Source: Companilactobacillus nodensis DSM 19682 = JCM 14932 = NBRC 107160
Lineage (GTDB): Bacteria > Bacillota > Bacilli > Lactobacillales > Lactobacillaceae
Reading direction: 5' to 3'
Length of the DNA stretch: 64,000 nucleotides
Assembly (NCBI RefSeq): GCF_000615905.1
Contig: NZ_BAMN01000003.1
Location: 124,001 to 188,000 of the forward strand
Shown: one piece after another, positions 27,375-37,142 of the stretch
Layout: every line of letters begins with the position of its first letter
Numbering within the stretch: position 1 is the first letter of the stretch
Position numbers and translations under genes: made by a program
The notes under the pieces: model-generated
Database searches by the model: none
What the model was told of the DNA's origin: nothing
What the model saw: the letters and a program-made list of their open reading frames with translations, nothing else

Positions 27375-28340
27375 TTGGTAAAAGTTAATGCTTATGAGGT
27401 TGCTAAAAAGGCTCACGTTTCTCCTTCAACCGTATCAAGAGTACTAAATCATCGTTCAGAGGTGAGCGTTGATACAGCACAAAGAGTAGATGAAGCTATT
27501 GATAGTTTAAAATTTAGAAAGAGAATGGATGAATCAAAAAAAGATCTAATTATTGTTAACGTACCGGAGTTATCAAATCTGTTTTATACTGAAATTCTTG
27601 AAGGGACCAAAGCAGCATCGAACGCATCAGGTTTTAAGTTATTGATTGACCAAACAGAAATTAATATTGAATCAATTGATGATTTTATAGAAAGTTTGGA
27701 TGAATTAAATGTATATGGAATTGTTTTGCTCAATCAGTTATCTACAAAACTTCTTAATATTTTGTCAAAACATACTCGGGTTGTTCAATGCTGTGAGTAT
27801 AATATGGAATCGAATTTACCTGCTGTTTCTATTGATGATTGTGCCGCTGCAAAATTAGCAACTGAACAGTTAATTGCATCTGGAAAAAATAAGCTTGCCA
27901 TTCTCAATGGACCACATAATTTTAAATATTCGAATGAAAGAGAACGTGGATTTAAAATGGCTTTGGCTAAGGGTAATTTGAAGTTTAATGAGGAGTGGAA
28001 TATTTCATTACCGGCAATAAACTATGACATAGCTTATCCAATCGTTTCTCAGATGCTTAATTCTGTAAACAGACCAAATGCATTTTTTTGTGTATCAGAT
28101 ACGCTTGGCGCAGCGGTTATCTCTGCTGCTAGAAAGTATAATTTTAAAATACCTGAGGATATTTCAGTTATTGGATTTGATAACACTATAATTTCAAAAA
28201 TAATTAGCCCTTCGCTGACAACTATTAATCAGCCAAAATTTCAAGAAGGTTATTCAGCAATAGAATTATTAAGAAAAAGTAATCAAAAAAAGAATCATTT
28301 GTTTTTGAAAACCGAACTTATTGTTAGAGAGACCACGTAA
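27375..28340 (+). CDS. LacI-family transcriptional regulator
   Basis: A 321-aa LacI/GalR repressor. The N-terminal headpiece reads NAYEVAKKAHVSPSTVSRVL, the hinge follows, and the periplasmic-binding-like core includes FFCVSDTLGAAVISAARKY and ISVIGFDNTIISKIISPSLT. I place the start at a TTG preceded by GGGAG eight bases away; no ATG lies near. It diverges from the sugar operon and most likely represses it through the operator at 27197-27210. The ligand is unknown. Confidence 0.88.
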   Translation: MVKVNAYEVAKKAHVSPSTVSRVLNHRSEVSVDTAQRVDEAIDSLKFRKRMDESKKDLIIVNVPELSNLFYTEILEGTKAASNASGFKLLIDQTEINIESIDDFIESLDELNVYGIVLLNQLSTKLLNILSKHTRVVQCCEYNMESNLPAVSIDDCAAAKLATEQLIASGKNKLAILNGPHNFKYSNERERGFKMALAKGNLKFNEEWNISLPAINYDIAYPIVSQMLNSVNRPNAFFCVSDTLGAAVISAARKYNFKIPEDISVIGFDNTIISKIISPSLTTINQPKFQEGYSAIELLRKSNQKKNHLFLKTELIVRETT

Positions 28341-28480
28341 AGATGCATGGCGATTAAGTGGTATCACAAATATAATTATCATTTTTATGTCTACATTAAT
28401 TTTACGAGAAGCTATTTTTGTAAAAAATCTCACTCTAAACTATAGTGTGACTGTAGAGAAAAATAGAGGGAGATACGAAT

Positions 28481-29119
28481 ATGACTAGAGTATTAGTACT
28501 TGGCGCCAATGGTAAGATTGCCCGTAGAGCAACGCAAATATATTTGGATTCAACTAACGATAGTTTGAGATTGTTCTTGAGACGTCCAGAAAGATTACAA
28601 GATATTGATAATAGATTAGTTGAAGTTGTCGGTGGGGATACTACAGATACAGAAAAATTGGTTGCATCCATGAAAGATGTTGACACTGTTTACGCTAATC
28701 TAGCTGGTGGAAATATTGAAGATCAAGCTAAATCAGTTGTAGAGGCTATGCATTCAGCTGGAGTGAAACGTTTAATTTGGATTTCAACACTAGGAATCTA
28801 TGATGAAGTTCCCGGCAAATTTGGTGAGTGGAACAACAGTACACTTGGTAGCTATATCACAACATACGCTGCTGCCGCAAAGGTTATTGAAGATTCAGAT
28901 TTGGAATATACGATCGTCCGTCCAGCTTGGTTGACTGACAAAGATGAAGTTGATTATGAAACTACTCAAAAAGGTGAAGCCTTCAAGGGTACAGAAGTTT
29001 CTCGTAAGTCAGTTGCTCAATTAGTTGTTGATATTACACAAGCACCTGATAAGTTTAACCGCGAGTCAGTTGGTGTTGATAAACCTGGTACTGATGGGGA
29101 TAAGCCTGCTTGGTATTAG
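28481..29119 (+). CDS. NAD(P)H-binding SDR protein (atypical, NmrA-like)
   Basis: A 212-aa Rossmann protein: TRVLVLGANGKIARRATQIY at the N-terminus, RLFLRRPERL, a mid segment KRLIWISTLGIYDEVPG and EYTIVRPAWLTD. It belongs to the NAD(P)-binding-13 group that includes YbjT/BVR-like proteins and lacks the classic YxxxK. The function is unknown. A terminator follows, so it is monocistronic. Confidence 0.85.
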   Translation: MTRVLVLGANGKIARRATQIYLDSTNDSLRLFLRRPERLQDIDNRLVEVVGGDTTDTEKLVASMKDVDTVYANLAGGNIEDQAKSVVEAMHSAGVKRLIWISTLGIYDEVPGKFGEWNNSTLGSYITTYAAAAKVIEDSDLEYTIVRPAWLTDKDEVDYETTQKGEAFKGTEVSRKSVAQLVVDITQAPDKFNRESVGVDKPGTDGDKPAWY

Positions 29120-29137
29120 ATTAGAGCGTGTTAAAAG

Positions 29138-29167
29138 AGTACATCTGTCAGGGTGTACTTATTTTTT
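29138..29167 (+). terminator. terminator after the SDR gene
   Basis: Eight-base arms AGTACATC and GGTGTACT with one G-U pair, followed by ATTTTTT. Confidence 0.8.
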
Positions 29168-29244
29168 GTCTTAACAAGTAAAATAATATGTATTTTTGCT
29201 ATAATTAGCTTGTAAAATATATAAATTATGAGCGAGGTCAAATA

Positions 29245-29982
29245 ATGCCAGACGTAAAAATAAAACGAAATCCCCAAGAATATGTTGTGAATGAAAAGAC
29301 TATTGATAATTTGAGACGATTTGTAAATGAATATGCTAAGTTCAAACATTCCGGTGAGTCGGGTTTTCAAGTTGTAGGGATGAATAATCAAGACAAAGTT
29401 GAATATTACCGTCTGCTGTCAGATTTATTGGAGAAAAAAACTTTCCTTCATAGTAAAGATGATGAGGATTTGGAGTTCATGCTTCGTAATCTTTACTTTA
29501 ATAAGAATTTAGCAGTTAGTTGTGAATTGCTAGGAGATTCTAAAAGTGAAGTTTTTGAGTCATTTATACGGGGCCTTTATAAAAAAATGGGATTGTGTGG
29601 TATCAATGTTTGGATTGCTAAGATGGAATTGGAACTGATTAATCAAGGTCAGTATATTTATGATGCTTTTGAAGCCAGATTTGGTGATATTACTGGTGAA
29701 CGTTGGATTGACGTTATGGACGATTGCTCTGATTATGTGGATGATATTCGAAATATTTTGTCTGATATTGGAGCGTCAGATAGTAGTTTGAATTCTTTGG
29801 ATAGATATGTCGCTGACGATCCAGTTGGATCAGTTGACTTGTATGAAATGATTCATGGTTATGTTGATTTTCATTCTGATATTGTTCATATTGTTTTTCT
29901 GGTTTGTGGGGTTGGAAATGTTGATTGGATTGTTCGTTGGTTTAGGGAATATTTTGGTGAACTTATATTGGTTGTTGAATGA
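29245..29982 (+). CDS. unknown 245-aa acidic protein beside the R-M locus
   Basis: I do not recognise this protein. It is soluble, acidic and mostly helical by eye, with LRRFVNEYAKFKHSGESGFQ near the start, DDCSDYVDDIRNILSDIGAS in the middle and a hydrophobic end HIVFLVCGVGNVDWIVRWF. There is no catalytic motif I can name. Ribosome site GAGCGAGG. It has its own terminator and lies just before hsdR, so it may be a defence-island passenger or belong to the housekeeping side. Confidence 0.75.
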   Translation: MPDVKIKRNPQEYVVNEKTIDNLRRFVNEYAKFKHSGESGFQVVGMNNQDKVEYYRLLSDLLEKKTFLHSKDDEDLEFMLRNLYFNKNLAVSCELLGDSKSEVFESFIRGLYKKMGLCGINVWIAKMELELINQGQYIYDAFEARFGDITGERWIDVMDDCSDYVDDIRNILSDIGASDSSLNSLDRYVADDPVGSVDLYEMIHGYVDFHSDIVHIVFLVCGVGNVDWIVRWFREYFGELILVVE

Positions 29983-29990
29983 TAAAGGGC

Positions 29991-30024
29991 CGCTATCAAA
30001 TTGTTTATGGTAGCATTTTTTTTA
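29991..30024 (+). terminator. terminator after the 245-aa gene
   Basis: Stem GCTATCA/TGGTAGC, with a G-U pair, followed by A and eight T residues. Confidence 0.8.
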
Positions 30025-30039
30025 TTTCTCTTTATATTG

Positions 30040-30080
30040 ATACATTTTATCTGCGACGCTTGTTATCTGATAAAATGTAT
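30040..30080. repeat. 12-bp inverted repeat upstream of hsdR
   Basis: ATACATTTTATC at 30040-30051 and its exact complement at 30069-30080, 17 bp apart, 84 bases before hsdR. It could be an operator or a hairpin in the leader. Confidence 0.7.
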
Positions 30081-30163
30081 GGGAATACAAATAAACTAAA
30101 ACTGTTTAACAGGGGCAGTATAACAATTTATTTTTCTTTAATTATGGTTATCGGGAGGATGTC

Positions 30164-33100
30164 ATGGGGAGAGAAGTCAATGAGTTAGAGTTTGAAGACA
30201 AATTAATTAATTATTTAGTAAATCTAGGTGGTACTAAGCAGTGGGATTACCTTCCTGACATAAAAACCACCGATGATTTATGGAAAAATTTTAAAAGTAT
30301 TATCGAACAGCACAATCAGGATAGACTTGATTATCCACTTTCAAACGCTGAATTTAATCAAATAAAAACGATAATTCGTCGATTAGCTACTCCGTACCTG
30401 GCAGGTCAATTTCTGTACGGCATGAATGGGATTGCTCAAGTAGAGATTGATCGAGATGATGGTAAACATGTTTATTTAAAAATTTTTGATCAAGATAATA
30501 TCGGTGCAGGAGATACAATTTATCAAATTGTAAATCAAATTGAACGTCCGGCAATTATTCCTGGTCATAAAAATCGACGTTTTGATACGACATTATTGAT
30601 TAATGGTCTTCCTATAATTCAGATTGAAGAAAAAGCCGATGGACATGATGCAAAAGAAGCACTTAATCAAATGCATCAATATATAGAAGAAAATCAATAT
30701 TCAGATATTTTTTCGACTCTTCAAATATTAGTTGCTATAACGCCACATGATAGCCGATATATGGCAAATTCTACTGGAGATAGTTTCAATACTGATTTTG
30801 CTTTCCGTTGGCAGAAGGCTGATGATAATAAACCAGTATTTGATTGGAAAGAGTTCGCTAATAGCATGTTATCCATTCCAATGTCACACCAAATGGCAAC
30901 CAACTATATGATTCTTGATGGAACTCCTAGGCACCAAATGATTAAAGTTATGCGTCCTTATCAAGTTTATGCGACACAAAGAGTTATCAGAAAATTACGT
31001 CAACATATGTTTGGGATTGATGATCAAGGTGCTGGATATGTATGGCATACTACTGGCTCTGGAAAAACCATCAGTTCATTTAAGGCAGCCTGGCTAGCTT
31101 CAAGGTTGCCCAATGTAGATAAGGTTGTGTTTTTAGTTGACCGTGTTGCTTTGACTAATCAAACAGTCGATGAGTATAAGGCATACGATCCTGAAAATAC
31201 TGAGGACGGTAATAATGGTGTTGTTACAGATACCGCTAATCGTTGGGTTCTGGAACGTAAATTGAATAAAAAAGGTAATGGAATTATCGTTACTTCAACT
31301 CAAAAGATGGACTCCATGGTTCGGGATAAAAACTTTAAGCGTATTGATAAGAATATTGTCTTCATTGTTGATGAAGCCCATCGTTCAACATCTGGGGATA
31401 TGTTAAAACGTATCAAGAGTGGATTTAGAAAGTCAGCATGGATTGGTTACACCGGGACACCCGTTTTTGAAACACATCCAACTACCAGTGAAATTTTTGG
31501 TGATTTAATACATGCTTATACTATTCGTGATGCTATTGCTGACGGAAATGTACTGGGCTTCAAGGTCGACTTTGAAACAACGTTATCTGATTCGGTTTTG
31601 CGTGATCAATATTTGCCAGAACATTTCAAAATGCGCTATCCAAAAATGTCTGAAGAAGATATTGAAACTAAGATTGATAATATGGCTGATGAAGACATGG
31701 ATGATACGATCAAGCCGTCTGTTTATGATGAGAATTCTAAGCATGTAGAGTTAGTAGTTAATGACATTATTAAAAATTGGAATAAACGTTCACGTCATGG
31801 TGAATATAATGCATTATTTACAACTCACGTTGGTGGTGGTAAAGCATCTACACCAATGGCAATGATGTATTATAACGAGTTCAAAAAAAGAAATAAGAAA
31901 TTAGATAATCCATTAAAAGTTGGAATTACATTTAGTCAAGATACATCCAATAGCGATAAACAGTTAAAGAATAATGATAATTTGCGTGATGTAATGAATG
32001 ACTATAATAAGGAATTTGGAACTAGCTTTGATGACACGCAGGTCAAGGAATATACAGCGCAGGTTGTTTCAAGACTAAATAGAACAATTGATGATGGTAA
32101 ATATTTCGACATTGTTATTGTTGTCGATCAACTTCTAACAGGATTCAATGCACCACAAATGAATACTTTGTATGTTGATCGTACTCTACAAGGAGCGGCA
32201 TTAATTCAAGCTACTCCAGAACAAACCGTGTCTATGATATGCAAACTAAGCCCTTTGGTCGTATAGTGAATTACCGTTGGCCACATCATACTGAAGACTT
32301 AATGAAGAAGGCTCTGGCAGTTTATGCTAATCGTGATTCGGCAAATATTCAAACAGAAATGTTGGATCCGTCAGATGAAATAATAACTAAGCCTTATGAA
32401 GAGGTTAAGGGTGACCTTAAACAAGTTGTCGATCAACTTGCAGATTACTCAGATGACTTTACAAGGACACCAGATATTACTAATCCTAATAAAGTTGAAG
32501 AAATGTATTCTACCTTAAGAAAATACAATCATCTAATGGCCATGATTAAACAAGATGACAAATATGACGATGAGCATCCTGAGAAGCTATTGAATGAGGT
32601 TGGAATAGATATAGATACTGAGGAAGTTCTTACAACTACATTAACCAATGAAATTAAAAATAAAATAAGTGTGATACATAATGTTGATGTATCACAGATT
32701 GATCTTAAAATGGAGCATGTCAAAGCAATACGTGTGAACTATGATTACTTAGAAGAATTAATTGCTGACTTGATGAATCAATATCATGATCAAGATATTG
32801 ATTCAGCGAATAAGACGGCTAAAGAAATTAAGACGATTTCTGATAAAGTTGATGATCGTAAATACGCTGAGCAAATCATTCAATTTGCTGCCGACGTCTT
32901 ACAAGGAATTGTTAAATATGGTGAGTATCCTGTTAAACAGAAGGATATTAAAGATTTAGTTTCATGTCATAATGATATGCGTCAAAGAAATGATATTTTT
33001 GATTATAAGAAGATGTGGGGATTAGCTGATATTGATTCCTCACAAGAAATTAATAAGATTATTGAAAATCACGTTAAGTCAGCTGATGACCTTAATATAA

Positions 33101-33255
33101 ACGGTATTCTGGATGAAATTGTCAAAGAAGGAACGGTCGTTTATCGCACGGATGCTGATGAAGAAGAGGTAAGAGAATTATCAAGAATTAAATACAGAAC
33201 TCATTTGAGAAGAAGTTTTAAAAAATTTGCCGATAAAATGGTTGATAAATATTAG
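30164..33255 (+). pseudogene. hsdR: type I restriction subunit HsdR, frameshifted
   Basis: The motor/nuclease subunit of a type I R-M system. An N-terminal PD-(D/E)xK region reads RFDTTLLINGLPIIQIEEKA, Walker A is WHTTGSGKT, the DEAH box is IVDEAHRS, then GYTGTPV and LLTGFNAPQMNTLYVD. The frame then reads LIQATPEQTV and stops at 32266. Adding one T between 32210 and 32213 restores LIQAYSRTNRVYDMQTKPFG, the expected helicase motif VI, continuous with the frame that ends at 33255. So a one-base deletion at about codon 683 removes the end of the motor and the C-terminal HsdM-contact domain. No homopolymer is at the site. Restriction should be off if this is real. Confidence 0.92.
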
Positions 33256-33263
33256 GAGAAATT

Positions 33264-34913
33264 ATGAGTAAAGCACAGGAAATTACTAGTCAAATATGGG
33301 ATATGGCTAATGGACTTCGTAGTAATATGGATGCAAGTGAATATAGAAATTATATTTTGGGGTTCATATTCTATCGTTATTTGTCAGAACACCAAGAACA
33401 ACGTATGGTTCAAAATGATCTATTGGATATTGCTGATGGACAAAGCGTTAATGATGCCTATACAGAGCAAGCTGGTGGGGATGACTTAAACGATTATCTT
33501 GAAGATTTAGCCGATTCATTGGGATACGCGATTGCACCGCAATATACTTGGCAAACAATTGTTGATAAAGTAAATGATAATTCTATTGCACCATCAGATT
33601 TTCAAGATATGTTAGATGATTTCAATCATAATGTTGATTTGAATACTAATGCTAAACAAGACTTCCATGGTGTCTTCGCAGATATGAACCTCATCAATTC
33701 ACGTTTGGGTCAAACGACTGCTGCACGTGCTAAGGCGTTGACTGAAATTGTTAATTTGGTTGATGAGATTCAGTATAAAGATGATGATGGTCACGATATT
33801 CTGGGTGATATTTATGAATTCTTAATTGCTGAATTTGCTGGTAATTCGGGTAAAAAAGCAGGAGAGTTCTATACACCTCACCAAGTTTCAGAAGTGTTGG
33901 CTAAATTAGTAGTTCAAAGTTTAGATCCAGAAGAAACAAAACCAAGTGTATATGATTTTGCCTGTGGGTCAGGATCATTACTATTAACCGTTCAGGAACA
34001 AATCAAAAATCGTCGTTTGTTCTATTATGGACAAGAATTGAATACAACAACATATAACTTGGCTCGTATGAACTTAATGATGCATGATGTTTCATACATG
34101 AACATGGACTTAAGAAATGCTGACACTTTGGAGAGTGACTGGCCTGATGGAATAGATTCACAAGGTGTTGATCATCCACGCAGCTTTGATATGGTAGTCG
34201 CCAATCCTCCATACTCAGCGCATTGGGATAATAATGATAATAAAATGAAAGATCCTCGTTTTAAGGATTACGGTGGATTGGCTCCTAAAACGAAGGCAGA
34301 TTATTCATTCTTATTACACGGTTTGTATCATCTGAGTTCTAAGGGAACAATGGCAATTGTCTTGCCTCATGGCGTTTTATTCCGTGGTGCCAAAGAAGAG
34401 AAGATCCGTCGTGCACTTTTAGAGAAAAATCAAATTGATACAATTATCGGATTACCTGCAGGATTGTTCTATTCAACCGGCATTCCTACTGTTGTTATGG
34501 TTTTGAAGAAGAATAAAATTAACAAAAATGTTTTATTTATTGACGCAAGTAATGATTTTGAAAAAGGTAAAAATCAAAATCTCCTTCGTCCAGAAGATAT
34601 TGATAAAATTATTAATACTTATAACGATCGAAAAGATGTAGATAAATATGCACATGTTGCAAATATGGATCAAATTCAAGAAAATGACTTTAATTTGAAT
34701 ATACCGAGATATGTAGATACTTTTGAACCTGAACCAGAAATTGATTTAGGAGATATAACAAAAGAAATAAAAGAAAATAATAAAAAAATTGAAGAAAATA
34801 AAAAGGAGTTACTTTCAATGATGAAAGAACTCACTTCTTCTGATGAAAAGATTCAAAATGACCTTAATGATTTCATTTCTATGTTGGATGACGAGGTGAA
34901 ACACAATGGATAA
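33264..34913 (+). CDS. hsdM: type I methyltransferase subunit HsdM
   Basis: A 549-aa N6-adenine methyltransferase subunit. The N-terminal helical HsdM_N domain (SQIWDMANGLRSNMDASEYR) is followed by the SAM site VYDFACGSGSLLL and the catalytic NPPY in DMVVANPPYSAHW. It starts eight bases after hsdR behind AGGAG and overlaps hsdS by eight bases. With hsdS it would form an active methylase even without HsdR. The C-terminal coiled coil is rich in Lys/Glu. Confidence 0.96.
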   Translation: MSKAQEITSQIWDMANGLRSNMDASEYRNYILGFIFYRYLSEHQEQRMVQNDLLDIADGQSVNDAYTEQAGGDDLNDYLEDLADSLGYAIAPQYTWQTIVDKVNDNSIAPSDFQDMLDDFNHNVDLNTNAKQDFHGVFADMNLINSRLGQTTAARAKALTEIVNLVDEIQYKDDDGHDILGDIYEFLIAEFAGNSGKKAGEFYTPHQVSEVLAKLVVQSLDPEETKPSVYDFACGSGSLLLTVQEQIKNRRLFYYGQELNTTTYNLARMNLMMHDVSYMNMDLRNADTLESDWPDGIDSQGVDHPRSFDMVVANPPYSAHWDNNDNKMKDPRFKDYGGLAPKTKADYSFLLHGLYHLSSKGTMAIVLPHGVLFRGAKEEKIRRALLEKNQIDTIIGLPAGLFYSTGIPTVVMVLKKNKINKNVLFIDASNDFEKGKNQNLLRPEDIDKIINTYNDRKDVDKYAHVANMDQIQENDFNLNIPRYVDTFEPEPEIDLGDITKEIKENNKKIEENKKELLSMMKELTSSDEKIQNDLNDFISMLDDEVKHNG

Positions 34914-36072
34914 ACGTGTACCTGAGGTGCGGTTTAAGGGGTTTACTGATGATTGGGAACAACGCACGCTAGATGAAGTTGCCTCTATCATCATGGGACA
35001 ATCGCCAAGTTCGAGCAATTATACTAATAACCCTAACGATCATATATTAGTTCAAGGAAATGCTGATATTAAAAATGGCAAAGTATTACCTCGAGTATGG
35101 ACAACACAGGTTACAAAAGCTGCTAAGAAGGGTAGTTTTATACTTAGTGTGCGTGCACCTGTAGGAGATGTTGCTAAAACAGATTTTGCTGTTGTTCTAG
35201 GGAGAGGCGTTGCAGGGATCAGTGGAACGGATTTTATCTATCATATTCTTGTAAGGATGAAGTTGTTTAATTATTGGAGGAAATTGAGCACTGGCTCAAC
35301 ATTTGAATCTATAAATTCAGAAGATATCAAGAATGCTAATAGTTTATTACCATCAAAAAATGAACAGAAAAAAATAAGTGTCTTTCTAAATACCGTTGAT
35401 AATCTGATTACTCTTCAACAGTCTCAATTATTGATTTATAAAAGGCTTCGTAAAAACTTACTACAAAGAATTTTTCCTTTAAATGGAAGAAAAGTTCCTA
35501 GGATTAGGTTAGCTAATTTTAATGGGAATTGGGAGCTTTGTAAATTAGGTGACCTTGGATCTGTAGCAATGAATAAACGTATTTTTAAAAATCAAACTAG
35601 CAGTATAGGCGATGTTCCTTTCTTTAAGATTGGTACATTTGGTGGTAATGCAGATGCATATATTTCTAAAGAATTGTTTAAAGAATATAAATCAAAATAT
35701 CCTTATCCCAAAGTAGGAGATATACTTATTTCAGCATCCGGTAGTATTGGCAGATTCATTGTATACGATGGTAAGGATGAATATTTTCAAGATAGTAATA
35801 TTGTTTGGCTTAAACATGATGATAGACTAGACAATAAATTTTTACTGCAGTTCTATTCTATTGTTAAATGGAAAGGCCTAGAAGGAAGTACCATTAAAAG
35901 ACTATATAATAAAAATATACTTAATACTTATATTTCAATTCCATCAATAAACGAACAAAGAAGTCTTGGTCATTTTCTTGAAAAAATTGATAAGTTGATA
36001 GATCTTCAACAACAAACATTATTACAATTAGAAAAGCTCAAACAGTACTATCTCCAAAAATTATTTATATAA
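34906..36072 (+). CDS. hsdS: type I specificity subunit HsdS (expressed copy)
   Basis: A 388-aa specificity subunit with two target-recognition domains separated by conserved helices. TRD1 follows VPEVRFKGFTDDWEQRTLDE, the central helix reads VDNLITLQQSQLLIYKRLRK, TRD2 follows VPRIRLANFNGNWELCKLGD, and the C-terminal helix ends LQQQTLLQLEKLKQYYLQKL. It lies in the hsdRMS operon and is the copy in use in this sequence. A recombinase and a second hsdS lie inverted just downstream. Confidence 0.95.
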   Translation: MDKRVPEVRFKGFTDDWEQRTLDEVASIIMGQSPSSSNYTNNPNDHILVQGNADIKNGKVLPRVWTTQVTKAAKKGSFILSVRAPVGDVAKTDFAVVLGRGVAGISGTDFIYHILVRMKLFNYWRKLSTGSTFESINSEDIKNANSLLPSKNEQKKISVFLNTVDNLITLQQSQLLIYKRLRKNLLQRIFPLNGRKVPRIRLANFNGNWELCKLGDLGSVAMNKRIFKNQTSSIGDVPFFKIGTFGGNADAYISKELFKEYKSKYPYPKVGDILISASGSIGRFIVYDGKDEYFQDSNIVWLKHDDRLDNKFLLQFYSIVKWKGLEGSTIKRLYNKNILNTYISIPSINEQRSLGHFLEKIDKLIDLQQQTLLQLEKLKQYYLQKLFI

Positions 36073-36076
36073 AAAA

Positions 36077-36127
36077 TCAAAATGATCCATAATAACTTGT
36101 AAAACAGTTATTTTGGATCATTTTGTT
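36077..36127. terminator. bidirectional terminator between hsdS and the recombinase
   Basis: Nineteen-base arms starting CAAAATGATCC with a single mismatch and a ten-base loop, T/A-rich on both sides; genes converge here. Confidence 0.88.
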
Positions 36128-37082
36128 ACATCAATTTAGACATCTGAAACATTATCTTTTCACTATCTTGAGTTTCTAATTCTTGAATAATATGCAAATA
36201 GGTATTCTGAGTGGTAGTCATATTAGCATGTCCTAGTCTTCGCGCAACACTTGCAATTGATACTCCAGCAAATAATAATAACGATGCATGCGTATGTCTG
36301 AGTCCATGAATAGTTATAACGGGTATATCGGCATTCTTACAGAGAACAGCTAATCGATTGTTAATCGTAGAGTTGAAAATGCGTTGTTTAACAAAAATAG
36401 GTTTGTCTTCTGGAAGTTCTTTAGTCATCTGTGAAAATTGCATTGCCATTTGCCAATCCATTTGTACTTTTCTAACAGACGAGGGATTTTTAGTAGGCTG
36501 AAATCCACCATTTGTTGCACGGTAATTCCAAGTTTTATCGATACTTAAAAGTTGCTTTGTAAAATCAAAATCATTTGGTGTTAACGCCAATGCCTCAGCA
36601 AATCTCAAACCGGTCTTGGACACTAGAAGAATATACCAGTCCCAATTTATTTCAGGCCCTAAATTCAACTGTCTAATTAACTGTTGTAATTCATATTCGT
36701 TCAAAAATTTAGGTTTCTTCTCACTTGGCTTTTTACCTTTAATGATAATTTTACGGGTTGGATTTTGTTTGATCAATCCTTCATCAAGGGCGTCCATTAT
36801 TGCACCTTTTACTTGGTGATGAAAATCCTTAGTAGTTTGTTTTTCGTGTTCTAACCCATAACCATTAATAAGTTCTTGATAACTTCTCCTAGTAAGATCA
36901 TTTAAACGTAAATTAGGAGCTAACTTAGTTACCCATTTTAAACTCATATAATATTTGTCTAAGGTAACTGATCTAATTGCATTGACCTTATATAAGTGAA
37001 TCCATTCCTCATAATATTTATAAAATAATTGTGTCGATGTCTTTTTAGGCACAGAAAAAACCTCCGAATATATTTTTGACAA
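36126..37082 (-). CDS. tyrosine recombinase of the hsdS shuffling type
   Basis: A 318-aa phage-integrase-family recombinase with an N-terminal SAM-like core-binding domain and a catalytic domain. Catalytic residues are visible: Arg in SKTGLRFAEALAL, HGLRHTHASLL (H-x-x-R), LGHANMTTTQNTYLH (His and the nucleophilic Tyr). Members lying between two inverted hsdS genes (CreX/PsrA type) invert segments to swap recognition domains. No phage genes are nearby, which favours that local role over mobile-element integration. Confidence 0.9.
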   Translation of the reverse strand: MSKIYSEVFSVPKKTSTQLFYKYYEEWIHLYKVNAIRSVTLDKYYMSLKWVTKLAPNLRLNDLTRRSYQELINGYGLEHEKQTTKDFHHQVKGAIMDALDEGLIKQNPTRKIIIKGKKPSEKKPKFLNEYELQQLIRQLNLGPEINWDWYILLVSKTGLRFAEALALTPNDFDFTKQLLSIDKTWNYRATNGGFQPTKNPSSVRKVQMDWQMAMQFSQMTKELPEDKPIFVKQRIFNSTINNRLAVLCKNADIPVITIHGLRHTHASLLLFAGVSIASVARRLGHANMTTTQNTYLHIIQELETQDSEKIMFQMSKLM

Positions 37083-37142
37083 TTTTATGTCATTATTTAT
37101 TATCCGAAAGTTATGTATTATTATTGTTTAATTATTCAAAAT

